Source: GCA-003244245 sp050699715 (GTDB lineage Bacteria > Actinomycetota > Actinomycetes > Mycobacteriales > Pseudonocardiaceae). From it: a stretch of DNA of 64,000 bases. Shown piece by piece: positions 1 through 7,970 of this stretch; the stretch's first letter is position 1; the number at the start of each line of letters is the position of its first letter. The DNA is taken from contig JBOHFR010000019.1 of NCBI GenBank assembly GCA_050699715.1, positions 1 through 64,000 on the forward strand, written 5' to 3'. The translations under genes were made by a program, and so were the position numbers. A model generated the notes under the pieces. That model searched no databases and was not told the DNA's origin. It saw nothing but the letters and a program-made list of their open reading frames with translations.

Positions 1-10
1 CGGGCCCGCA

Positions 11-829
11 CTAAGACCCCGGCTGGCCGCCGGTCGGGTATCGCCGCACAGTGTTCAGCTCCTGGCGGCCAGCCGGGCTCCAGCCCTGGGCGGACCGAGG
101 ACCCAGGTAATCGAGGAACAGGGCCACGGCGAGCACGGTAGCGAGAGCTACGCAGTAGCCGGCGACGGTATCGGTGGCGTAATGGATGTCCTGGGCGACA
201 AGAGAGATCGCGACGCTGACCGCTAACGCGACCGGGGCCAGGGCGGCGGCCATGCGCACGGCAATGCTGCGTGGCCAGCGGGCTCCACCGATGAGGATCG
301 CGGTCGCGAAGGCGATGGCGGCGACTGCCGTCGTGTGGCCGCTGGGGAAAGACAGGTGCCCAAAGCGCAGCCGCCCGACGATCGGCTTGAGAATCAGCTC
401 GGTGATCGTGACTGCGACCACGGTGCTGACGATGGTGAGGAGTACGCCTGACCAGCGCCGGGCAACGGCGGCGGCACCGGCAACCGCAAGGACGAGAACG
501 GCGGCTGGCGCCGGGTTCCCGAGGCTGACCAGCGCCCCGGTGATCGGTTGATCCGGACCCAGGTGGTTTCTGATCAGCGCGTCCAGGCCGCGATCCAGGT
601 GCCCTGGCATGTCCTGATCGGCATAGCGCATCGCGAGCACGGCAAGCACGATGATCGCCAGCACCATGACGACCACCGCGGGACGGCGCACGCGCTGCGC
701 TAGCAGCGGCCGGTGCGCGCTCAGATTCTGGGCCACAGAGAGCACAGGATAGCGGGGTGAGCCGCGGAAGTGGTGATCAGCACCGCGACGGCGCAGGGGC
801 CCAGTGCCGGTGCGTGTGTGCCAGCTCAT
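11..829 (-). CDS. PAP2-family membrane phosphatase
   Basis: Integral-membrane phosphatidic-acid/undecaprenyl-pyrophosphate-type phosphatase of about 273 residues with several hydrophobic helices. The PAP2 signature is visible as K-P-I-V-G-R-L-R, then the strong FPSGHTTA motif, then a third motif around QDIHYATD holding the catalytic His and Asp. The first motif ends RF instead of RP and the third lacks the usual Arg after Ser, so activity may be altered. The ATG at 829 is preferred because a longer reading (to 892) would run into the promoter region of the divergent acyl-CoA dehydrogenase gene. Substrate is not deducible; membrane lipid or lipid-carrier dephosphorylation is inferred from the family. 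Confidence 0.85.
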   Translation of the reverse strand: MSWHTRTGTGPLRRRGADHHFRGSPRYPVLSVAQNLSAHRPLLAQRVRRPAVVVMVLAIIVLAVLAMRYADQDMPGHLDRGLDALIRNHLGPDQPITGALVSLGNPAPAAVLVLAVAGAAAVARRWSGVLLTIVSTVVAVTITELILKPIVGRLRFGHLSFPSGHTTAVAAIAFATAILIGGARWPRSIAVRMAAALAPVALAVSVAISLVAQDIHYATDTVAGYCVALATVLAVALFLDYLGPRSAQGWSPAGRQELNTVRRYPTGGQPGS

Positions 830-867
830 ATCCCGGCGCGCCGGACTTACCGGGGTTAAACTGTTGT

Positions 868-879
868 TACTGACGAGTA
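868..879. promoter_or_regulatory. Candidate TetR operator upstream of fadE5
   Basis: TACTGACGAGTA has 4-bp inverted arms TACT and AGTA spaced by 4 bp. The same arms form the perfect palindrome TACTCATGAGTA in the tetR/SCP2 intergenic region at 28577-28588. The site lies about 35 bp before the fadE5 start, in promoter position. It is inferred that the TetR protein of this window, or a relative, controls both acyl-CoA dehydrogenase loci. Confidence 0.45.
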
Positions 880-912
880 GGTCAGATGCCACGACGACGT
901 CGGAGCGAGGAC

Positions 913-2748
913 ATGGGTCACTACAAGAGCAATCTCCGCGACCTGGAGTTCACCCTCTTCGAGGTGCTCCGGGTGCAGGAACGCATGGGTGTCGGTCCGT
1001 ACGCCGAGATGGACCGCGACACCGCGCACTACCTGCTCGGCGAGCTCGACCGGCTGGCTCGCGGGCCGCTGTCGGAGTCCTTCGCCGAGTCCGACCGCAA
1101 CCCACCGACCTTCGACCCCGCGACGCACACCGTCGAGCTTCCCTCGGCCTTCAAGAAGTCGTACCGGGCGCTGTGGGACGGTGAGTGGTACCGGCTGGAC
1201 CTGCCTGCTGAGCTGGGCGGCTACGGCGCGCCGGCCACCCTGCGCTGGGCCGCGTCGGAGCTGATGTTGGGCGCCAACCCGGCGGCGTTCGTGTACATGG
1301 GCGGCCCCAGCATGGCCTCCGTGGTGCACTACAACGGCACCGCTGAGCAGCAGCGCTGGGCCCAATTCATGATTGACAAGGGCTGGTGCTCGACCATGGT
1401 GCTGACCGAGCCCGACGCGGGGTCGGACGTGGGCGCCGCGCGGACCACAGCGGTTGCCCAGCCCGACGGCTCATGGCACATCGAGGGTGTGAAGCGCTTC
1501 ATCACTTCGGCTGAGCACGACCTGACCGACAACATCGTGCACCTGGTACTGGCGAGGCCTGAAGGTCCCGGTATCACCCCGGCCCCGGGAACCAAGGGCC
1601 TATCGCTGTTCCTGGTACCGAAATACCACTTCGATACCCACACCGGCGAGCTTGGTGCCCGTAATGGCGTGTTCGTGACCGGCGTCGAGCACAAGATGGG
1701 TATCAAGGTCTCTACCACGTGTGAGCTCACCTTCGGCGCGCACGGCACACCCGCAGTCGGTTGGCTGCTCGGCGACGTGCACAACGGCATCGCGCAGATG
1801 TTCCAGGTGATCTCCTACGCCCGGATGATGGTCGGCACCAAGGCGATCGCGACGCTGTCCAGTGGCTACCTCACCGCGCTGGAGTACGCCAAGCAGCGGG
1901 TACAGGGTCCCGACCTCACGCAGATGGGCGACAAGACCGCGCCGAGGGTGACGATTACCCACCACCCCGACGTGCGCCGGATGCTGATGCTGCAGAAAGC
2001 CTACGCCGAGGGCCTGCGCGCGCTGTACCTCTACACCGCGAACTACCAGGACACGGCTGAGATTGGCGGAGAGGACGCCGAGTTGGCCGCGCGGGTCAAC
2101 GATCTGCTGCTGCCCATCGTCAAGGGTGTTGGCTCCGAGCGGGCTTACGAGATGCTCACCTTGTCGTTGCAGACCTTGGGCGGGTCGGGCTTCCTGCAGG
2201 ACTACCCGATTGAGCAGTACATTCGTGACGCCAAGATCGACAGCCTGTATGAGGGCACGACAGCCATCCAGTCCCAGGACTTCTTCTTCCGCAAGATTGT
2301 CCGGGACAGAGGCAAAGCCATCGGGCACCTGAACAGTGAGATCCAGGCCTTCCTGGACGCCGGCAGTGGCAATGGCCAGCTTAAGGAGGAACGGGCGTTG
2401 CTGGCCACCGCGCTGGGTGAGCTACAGGCGATGCTCGACGCGATGATCGGCTTTGTGATGTCGGCGCGGCGGGACCCGCGCGATATCTACAAGGTCGGCC
2501 AGCAGACCGTGCGCTTGCTGATGAGTACTGGCGACGTGCTGATCGGCTGGCTGCTGTTGCGCCAAGCCGAGGTGGCCCTGAGCGTTCTGGCCGAGGAGGT
2601 GTCCCCGAAAGACAACCTGTTCTACCAGGGCAAGGTCGCGGCGGCGATATTCTTCGCCCACAACATCCTCCCCGAGCTCACCACCCGCCGCTCCATCGTC
2701 GAGTCAACCGACAACACCCTCATGGACCTCCCCGAGGAGGCCTTCTAG
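913..2748 (+). CDS. fadE5: FadE5-type acyl-CoA dehydrogenase
   Basis: A 611-residue flavin acyl-CoA dehydrogenase, catalysing alpha,beta-desaturation of acyl-CoA in beta-oxidation. The N-terminus MGHYKSNLRD and length match mycobacterial FadE5 and the related long (about 600 residue) DmdC-like class with an extra C-terminal helical domain. FAD/acyl-binding segments around LTEPDAGSD (about 166-174) and the catalytic glutamate, E447 in YEGTTAIQ, are present. An ATG at 886 is in frame but the one at 913 has a Shine-Dalgarno-like GCGAGG just upstream and matches family starts. The stop overlaps the convergent VanW gene by 4 bp. It probably belongs to the fatty-acid regulon of the TetR near 28 kb. 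Confidence 0.93.
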   Translation: MGHYKSNLRDLEFTLFEVLRVQERMGVGPYAEMDRDTAHYLLGELDRLARGPLSESFAESDRNPPTFDPATHTVELPSAFKKSYRALWDGEWYRLDLPAELGGYGAPATLRWAASELMLGANPAAFVYMGGPSMASVVHYNGTAEQQRWAQFMIDKGWCSTMVLTEPDAGSDVGAARTTAVAQPDGSWHIEGVKRFITSAEHDLTDNIVHLVLARPEGPGITPAPGTKGLSLFLVPKYHFDTHTGELGARNGVFVTGVEHKMGIKVSTTCELTFGAHGTPAVGWLLGDVHNGIAQMFQVISYARMMVGTKAIATLSSGYLTALEYAKQRVQGPDLTQMGDKTAPRVTITHHPDVRRMLMLQKAYAEGLRALYLYTANYQDTAEIGGEDAELAARVNDLLLPIVKGVGSERAYEMLTLSLQTLGGSGFLQDYPIEQYIRDAKIDSLYEGTTAIQSQDFFFRKIVRDRGKAIGHLNSEIQAFLDAGSGNGQLKEERALLATALGELQAMLDAMIGFVMSARRDPRDIYKVGQQTVRLLMSTGDVLIGWLLLRQAEVALSVLAEEVSPKDNLFYQGKVAAAIFFAHNILPELTTRRSIVESTDNTLMDLPEEAF

Positions 2749-4454
2749 GGGGTGCAGGTGACGTGGGGAATAGGGTCGTACCGCACTGTGCGGGTGTGGC
2801 GGGAGAGCTCGGCGTGGGTGGTGGAGTCGCGGGTCACCCGGGTGTCGGTGACGGTGAAGCCGCGGGCGCCGGGAGAGGGACTGCACGGCTGGCCGTGAAT
2901 GGTCTCGGTTTCCGGGTCGGTGAAGTCGGTGTGCGGCCCGGTGATCGACTCGACGTCGACGTGTTTGGTGCCCCAGAGCGTCACGGTGATCGAGGATGGG
3001 GTCCACGCCGTCTGGATGAGGATACCGGTGGGTGAGTCGTCGCGGAACTTGACGTCGATGGCGCCCTCAAACACGGTGGCCTCGCGGGCCGCCGGATAGC
3101 GGCTGATGTAGTAGCTGTGCTCCTTGTGCGCGACGTCGGTCATGCCCGCGAAGTACGCGGCGTTGTAGATCGTGGTGGCGAACTGGGAGATGCCGCCGCC
3201 GATGCCCCGCCCGGGTCGGCCGTGGTCGATGATTCCGGCGTCCACGTATCCGGTGGCGGCGTTGCGCGGGCCAGTGTACCCGTTGAGGCTGAACGTCTCT
3301 CCTGGCCGCAGGATCGCCCCGTTGACCTGCTCGGCGACGCGGCGGATGTTGTGCCCGGAGTCGGTGGCGAACCCGCCGGTGGTGAATGTGCTGATCTGGG
3401 TGGTGATCCCGAGCGCGTTGGCCTGCTCGGTGCTCAGGGTCGGGGGCAGGCTGACGTAGCTGGCCGACAGAGTGCGTTGCGCTCCGGAGTTGTGCAACAC
3501 GTCGAGCAGCGGCAGCAGGCTGGAGGCCCAGTCGATGTCGCGGCCATCGACTGAGGGCAGCACCACTGGCGCGCCATCCTGGATCAGGACCTCGGCGTTC
3601 TTGCCTGGTCGCTGGGTCGATGCGAGCTGCGGGCTCAGTGCGGCGATCACGGTGGGATTGTCGATGGTGGTGGTCAGCCCATCCCGGCTGTCTGGCGCGA
3701 ACCGCAGCGCCGCCGCGATGACGTCCGGCGCGAGCACCCCGTCGTGGCCGTCACCGGCGACCGTGACCGGGGCGGACACCGCCGGCTCGACGATGTCGCG
3801 CAGCGCCGCGTGGATTCCCTCGGCAGTGGTGCGCACCGGTTGTGTTGTCACCGGGGTTGTCACTGGAGTCGTGAGCGGGGCGTGGACGGTGCCGCCGTGC
3901 ATCCAGACCGCGAGGATGACATCAGTGGCGGCGGGGACGTCCAGGTGCTGGCCGGGCCGGGGATCCACCGGAACAGGCCGGGCGCCATCGAAGCGGATAG
4001 TGCCCTCGATCGGCTCCCGGTCGGTGTGTCCGCGTAGCTGCTGCAGGGCCACGGTGAGAGCCGCCCGGTCACCACTGGTGACCACGCCCAACTCCCGGGT
4101 CCGCCAGAGCGAGACCAGCCGGGCCCACGGGTTGAGTGGCTGCTTGCCGGCCTGCGCGAGAGTGGCGGGCCAATCCGGGGTGAGACCAGCTCGCCTGGGC
4201 TCCAGGGTGGCATCGACGTCACCCACGCGCAGGGCGATCGGATGGTCCAGCCGTGGCTCGAGCTGCTTACCCAGCCGCCGCTCGGCTGCGGCCCGCGTCA
4301 TCCCACCGACGCGCACGCCCGCGACGGTGACGCCCCGAGGCATCGTGCCAGTGGACATCGCCAGGTCGAGGCCATAGGCCAGCGCTAGCAGTCCCAGCAC
4401 GACAGCCGCGACAATGCCGGTGCGACGCAGCGCCGGTTCCTCGGGGGGTGTCAC
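2745..4454 (-). CDS. VanW-domain membrane-anchored protein
   Basis: About 569 residues: one N-terminal membrane anchor (GIVAAVVLGLLALAYG), repeated peptidoglycan-binding-4-like domains in the first 300 residues, and a C-terminal VanW domain (RPGETFSLNGYTG ... GGGISQFATTIYNAA). The family is surface-exposed and associated with peptidoglycan; the biochemical role of VanW is unknown. I chose the GTG at 4454 because it overlaps the stop of the upstream GroES-like gene as GTGA; the longer in-frame ATG at 4535 would overlap that gene by 85 bp. The pair is probably translationally coupled. The 3' end overlaps convergent fadE5 by 4 bp. Confidence 0.85.
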   Translation of the reverse strand: MTPPEEPALRRTGIVAAVVLGLLALAYGLDLAMSTGTMPRGVTVAGVRVGGMTRAAAERRLGKQLEPRLDHPIALRVGDVDATLEPRRAGLTPDWPATLAQAGKQPLNPWARLVSLWRTRELGVVTSGDRAALTVALQQLRGHTDREPIEGTIRFDGARPVPVDPRPGQHLDVPAATDVILAVWMHGGTVHAPLTTPVTTPVTTQPVRTTAEGIHAALRDIVEPAVSAPVTVAGDGHDGVLAPDVIAAALRFAPDSRDGLTTTIDNPTVIAALSPQLASTQRPGKNAEVLIQDGAPVVLPSVDGRDIDWASSLLPLLDVLHNSGAQRTLSASYVSLPPTLSTEQANALGITTQISTFTTGGFATDSGHNIRRVAEQVNGAILRPGETFSLNGYTGPRNAATGYVDAGIIDHGRPGRGIGGGISQFATTIYNAAYFAGMTDVAHKEHSYYISRYPAAREATVFEGAIDVKFRDDSPTGILIQTAWTPSSITVTLWGTKHVDVESITGPHTDFTDPETETIHGQPCSPSPGARGFTVTDTRVTRDSTTHAELSRHTRTVRYDPIPHVTCTP

Positions 4455-4789
4455 AAATACAGGCCTGTTCCGTGCTCGGTGCGCTCGCTGGCTATCGCTT
4501 GCAGGTCCCGTTCCCGCATCACCAGGTACGCGCACCCGTGCACCTCAACCTCGAACTGATCGTCTGGGTTGAACAGCACCCGGTCGCCGACCTGGACGGT
4601 ACGGACGTGGTTACCGACGCCGTACACCTCACCCCAGCACAACCGCTTGGCTACCTGCGCCGTCGCTGGGATGAGGATCCCCCCGCTGCTGCGGCGCTCG
4701 CCGCCCTCGCCCACAAGTCGCACTATCACGCGATCGTGGAGCATCTGGATTTCTAGCTTCATCTGGATTTCTTGCTTACTGTCGGACAC
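4451..4789 (-). CDS. Small GroES/Cpn10-like protein
   Basis: A 112-residue (or 103 if the internal ATG at 4762 is used) protein with the Cpn10 fold signature: MLHDRVIVR near the start, GGILIPATAQ, GDRVLFNPDD, then a short beta C-terminus. It keeps the mobile-loop region (GEGGERRSSGGI) but is a divergent stand-alone copy with no groEL nearby, so it is probably a paralogue and not the housekeeping GroES. It overlaps the VanW gene by 4 bp (GTGA), which suggests joint expression. Start choice is uncertain because neither start has a strong Shine-Dalgarno sequence. Confidence 0.75.
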   Translation of the reverse strand: MSDSKQEIQMKLEIQMLHDRVIVRLVGEGGERRSSGGILIPATAQVAKRLCWGEVYGVGNHVRTVQVGDRVLFNPDDQFEVEVHGCAYLVMRERDLQAIASERTEHGTGLYL

Positions 4790-4879
4790 GGCGACGAGGG
4801 TACGTGCTGGCGGCGGCGCTGCTCAGCACGGCCCACACCCCAAGACTTCCCGCGGAGAGCCCCAGCTAGGGCCCTCATG

Positions 4880-4938
4880 AAAAAGGATAGCCCCGTGAGG
4901 CTGCCGGGTCGGGGGTCCAACAGCATCACGGGGCTATC
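4880..4938 (-). terminator. Rho-independent terminator after the ATPase gene
   Basis: A perfect 13-bp inverted repeat (4886-4898 and 4926-4938; arm GATAGCCCCGTGA) with a 27-base loop is followed on the minus strand by CTTTTTC (plus-strand A-run 4880-4884). It lies 85 bp downstream of the ATPase stop and before the GroES-like gene, separating the two units. Confidence 0.8.
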
Positions 4939-5022
4939 AGTGTCATCGAATCCCGCCACGGCGTTGTTACACGCGCCGGCCGACCCACCGTCGATTCACT
5001 CGTTTGGGTGAAGACAGGAGTG

Positions 5023-6219
5023 CTAGCTGGCCAGCCTGCCGAGCAAGAAACGTCCAAAATGTGGGACGGTGAACGCGATCTGCCCCCGTTCCCCGGAGTA
5101 GACGAGCCCCTTCTTGAGCAGGCTGTCCCGGGCTGGGGACAGCGATGAGGCCCGGCGGCCGAGCGTGTCGGCCACCTGGGTGGTGCCGACCGGCTCGTCC
5201 CGGCCGCCGGTGAGCTCGGCCATTGACTGCAGGTACTCCCGCTCGGCCGGAGTGGCCCGCTCGAACCGGGACCCGAAGAACCCGACGGCGAGCTCGCTCT
5301 CGGCCTCGGGCGCGGCCACCTGGACGTCGAGGATCCCGATCGGCGACGCGGGGGCGGCGTCCCAGGCGGCCTTGCCGTAGGCCTGCACGAAATAGGGGTA
5401 ACCGCCGGAGGTCTCGAACAGCGTGTCCAGCGCGTCGGAGGTGATCGCGGCGTTCTCCCGCTCAATCGGCGCGACCACCGCGCGGTCGGAGTCGGCGCGG
5501 TCCAGCCGATCGATCCGCAGGTAGCGGAACAATCGCTCGGAATAGGACTTCGACGCGCTCAGCACCGCCGGCAGGTGCGGCAACCCGGCACCGACCACCA
5601 CCAGCGGCGCCCCGGACTGCGACAACTCGTGACACGCGGCGCACAGCGCGGAGACGTCATCGGCTGCCACGTCCTGCATCTCATCGATCAGTAGCGCCAC
5701 CCCGGTGCCGACGTCGGTGGCCAGCTCGGCGACCTCGGTGAACAGCTCCACCAGGTCGATCTCGATGTCCCCGGAGTCGGCCCGGCCCGCGAGGACCGGC
5801 GCGTCGATGCCCGGCTGCCAGCGATCCCGCAGCTTGGCGTCGGCCGGCGTGGCGCGCAGTGCGAAGGCCTTGAGCACCCCGAGCACCTCGGTGACCCGGT
5901 CCGGGTCGCGGTGGCGCAGCGCGAGATCACGCACCGCCCGGTGCAGCGCGGCCGACAACGGGCGACGCAGCCCGCCCTCAGGCCGTGCCTCAACCTTGCC
6001 GGCACCCCACCCACGGCGTATCGCCATCGACCTGAGCTCGCCGAGCAGCACCGTCTTGCCCACCCCGCGCAGGCCGGTCAGCACCAGGGAGCGCTCGGGG
6101 CGGCCCAGGGCCACCCGCTCCAGCACCACCTCGAAAGCGGCCAGCTCGCGGTCTCGCCCGGCCAGCTCAGGCGGTCGCTGGCCCGCGCCGGGGGCGAACG
6201 GGTTACGCACCGGATCCAT
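5023..6219 (-). CDS. AAA/STAND-like ATPase with C-terminal winged helix
   Basis: A 398-residue P-loop ATPase of the Orc1/archaeal-ATPase type. Walker A is GLRGVGKT (residues 49-56) and Walker B is LLIDE (176-180). The C-terminal 80 residues look like a winged-helix domain (ADTLGRRASSLSPARDSLLKKGLVY). Such proteins occur singly in actinobacteria; no effector domain is fused and no obvious partner gene is adjacent, so the role is not assigned. The ATG at 6219 is used; an intrinsic terminator follows the gene. Confidence 0.8.
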   Translation of the reverse strand: MDPVRNPFAPGAGQRPPELAGRDRELAAFEVVLERVALGRPERSLVLTGLRGVGKTVLLGELRSMAIRRGWGAGKVEARPEGGLRRPLSAALHRAVRDLALRHRDPDRVTEVLGVLKAFALRATPADAKLRDRWQPGIDAPVLAGRADSGDIEIDLVELFTEVAELATDVGTGVALLIDEMQDVAADDVSALCAACHELSQSGAPLVVVGAGLPHLPAVLSASKSYSERLFRYLRIDRLDRADSDRAVVAPIERENAAITSDALDTLFETSGGYPYFVQAYGKAAWDAAPASPIGILDVQVAAPEAESELAVGFFGSRFERATPAEREYLQSMAELTGGRDEPVGTTQVADTLGRRASSLSPARDSLLKKGLVYSGERGQIAFTVPHFGRFLLGRLAS

Positions 6220-6317
6220 TCTCGGACAGTATCCGGCTGTCTAGCGTTGACCGCAGATTCAGCGATAAACCCCCATGCGCGTGTCGCCGCCAGGGGAGAG
6301 GTCGCATCCCGAAGTGG

Positions 6318-6330
6318 TACCATTTTGGTA
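6318..6330. promoter_or_regulatory. Operator/-10 element of the MazEF-like module, probably leaderless
   Basis: TACCA-TTT-TGGTA is a perfect 5-bp inverted repeat that overlaps the ATG (A at 6330). The left part TACCAT fits the TANNNT -10 consensus and ends 6 bp before the ATG, so transcription should begin at or next to the start codon. No Shine-Dalgarno sequence is present. Autorepression by the antitoxin is inferred. Confidence 0.55.
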
Positions 6331-6566
6331 TGAGTAAGCAGATCGCCGTTCGGCTTCCGGACGACATCGTCGAGTTCATCGATCAGCTCGTCGAGCACGG
6401 CGAGGCTAGTAGCAGGGCGGCCGTTGTGGCGCGGGCGGTGGATCGGGAACGGCGACGGGAGATCGCGGCACGGGACGCGGCCATCCTTGCTCAATCCCAC
6501 GGCGATCCTGATTTCGACAGCCTCGCCACGTACGCGGCGCGTATCCGCTTCGATGACCTCGACTGA
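6330..6566 (+). CDS. Ribbon-helix-helix antitoxin (MazE-like)
   Basis: A 78-residue protein with an N-terminal ribbon-helix-helix DNA-binding segment (KQIAVRLPDDIVEFIDQLVE, then SSRAAVVARAV) and an acidic C-terminal tail ending in IRFDDLD that would bind the toxin. It is the first gene of a two-gene type II toxin-antitoxin operon; its TGA overlaps the toxin ATG by one base (TGATG). It should repress its own promoter through the inverted repeat over its start codon. Confidence 0.85.
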   Translation: MSKQIAVRLPDDIVEFIDQLVEHGEASSRAAVVARAVDRERRREIAARDAAILAQSHGDPDFDSLATYAARIRFDDLD

Positions 6567-6865
6567 TGCGGCCAATCCATGCCGCGTGCCTCGACAAGCT
6601 CCGGCTGGTCCTGATCTTGACCCGTGAGTTGGTACGCCCCCATCTCGCCCGAGTAACCGTCGCGCCGATCACCAGAACCATCCGGGGCCTGTCAACGGAG
6701 GTGCCGGTTGGCTCGGCGAACGGACTCGATCACGAGAGCGTCGTCAGTTGTAACAACATCGTCACCGTGCCCACTTCGGTGCTGGGTCGTCAGGTCGGCT
6801 ATCTGTTTCCGGCGCAGGAAGTCGAACTCGCCGCCGCCATCCGTGCCGCCTTCGATCTCGACTGA
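6566..6865 (+). CDS. MazF/PemK-family endoribonuclease toxin
   Basis: A 99-residue MazF-like toxin. The family core is visible as VTVAPITRTIRGLSTEVPVG followed by ESVVSCNNIVTVPTSVLG and a C-terminal helix. These proteins cleave mRNA at short sequence motifs when released from their antitoxin. The N-terminal segment (first 25 residues) lacks the usual GxVW opening of the first strand, so it is a shorter or divergent variant. Start ATG at 6566 overlaps the antitoxin stop. Confidence 0.8.
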   Translation: MRPIHAACLDKLRLVLILTRELVRPHLARVTVAPITRTIRGLSTEVPVGSANGLDHESVVSCNNIVTVPTSVLGRQVGYLFPAQEVELAAAIRAAFDLD

Positions 6866-6910
6866 GCAGTATCACCGGCGATGCGGTACGGAGCAAGCTC
6901 GTCGTAGTGA

Positions 6911-7726
6911 TCAACTGTTGTGGGCCAGCAGCGGGATGAGCACGGCTGCGTCCGGGCTGCCCCAGCCGGTCACCGGGTCTCGGCCGGCGGCCTGGTCGGC
7001 TAAGGCTGCCAGCCCCGCCCACAGCGGGGCGCCAGCACTGGTTCCGCCGGCGCCGGTGAGGACAGGCCGGCCGTCGAGCACGCTGACGATGGCGATGGGG
7101 GTGTCCGAGTCGGCGTCGGCGGCCACATCGGGCACCCCGCGGCCCCCGGTGATGCCGGGCACGCCAGCCTGATAGTCGGGGCGGGGGAACAGGTGGCTGA
7201 ACCCGCCGCCGGAGGCTGTTGAATGCTGGGCGCTCCCGAACGGGTCAGGCCCGAGCGGGTCCGGTCCGAACGGGCTTGACGTGGTCGGGGACGAACTGGT
7301 CGGAGGTGGGCTGTTCCAGGCCGCTTCGCTGCGGTAACGGCCGCTGGGGAGCTGGACAATGAGCCGGGTGCCGCCCACCGCTGTCACCAGCGGATCAGAC
7401 GCCGGCAGGTCCACTTCGGTGAGCGCGGATGCCATCGTGGTGGGCTGGCATGGCAAGCCCACAGCGCCGTAATCCCCCGACGAGGCCACCAGGGTGACAC
7501 CCTGAGCGGCGGCAAGGTCGGTGACCGCATGCACTTCGCCTGCCTCGGCGGAGGAAAAACAGTCTTCCCCGAAGCCCACGCTGAAGGAGATCACATCGCC
7601 GAGCTGGTGGGTGAGGGCATAGCGCACGGCCGGCAGGAAGTCGTCGCTGCTGGCTACCAGCAGCACCTGGATGTGTGTTTGGGGGGAGACCGCGTGCACC
7701 ACTTCGGCATCGAGGACCTCCTCCAT
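6911..7726 (-). pseudogene. Truncated sedolisin (S53) serine-carboxyl protease
   Basis: 271 residues containing much of an S53 catalytic domain: the E-x3-D pair in EEVLDAE at the very start, and the nucleophile segment GGTSAGAPLWAG near the end. Authentic sedolisins carry a signal peptide, a long propeptide and about 60 further residues before the E/D motif; these are absent and an in-frame TGA lies nine codons upstream of the ATG at 7726. It is therefore an N-terminally truncated remnant, unlikely to be secreted or active. It is convergent with the MazF-like toxin gene. Confidence 0.7.
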
Positions 7727-7817
7727 CCCAACGCTGCGACAGGCCGGGGGTCACGCGGACGTGCCGGACGGGTCAACGGGTCCAACCGACCTTAAGACGT
7801 GTTCTTGGGAGGCGGAG

Positions 7818-7961
7818 ATGGGTAGACATGATGCTCCTGAGCCACAGGGAGACGACGAAGAGGACGACGGTGGCGAAGACGACAGCAAGGACACCAGTAG
7901 GCACAGCGTCGAGGACGACAAGCAGACTGCCACCGTTCCCGATCCCGACGACTATAAGTAG
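7818..7961 (+). CDS. Very acidic 47-residue peptide, candidate RiPP precursor
   Basis: A short gene with a good Shine-Dalgarno sequence (GGGAGGCGGAG, immediately before the ATG at 7818). The peptide has 13 Asp and 5 Glu in 47 residues, seven basic residues (Arg, Lys, His), no Cys, and begins MGRHDAPEPQGDDEE. Asp residues precede Gly (D17), Ser (D22) and Thr (D25), positions where aspartimide forms easily. It is followed after 9 bp by a PIMT-like methyltransferase with the RiPP-type C-terminal tail. In imiditides, the precursor plus such an enzyme is the whole cluster. That this peptide is the substrate is inferred from gene order and size. Confidence 0.6.
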   Translation: MGRHDAPEPQGDDEEDDGGEDDSKDTSRHSVEDDKQTATVPDPDDYK

Positions 7962-7970
7962 GCAGACGCG

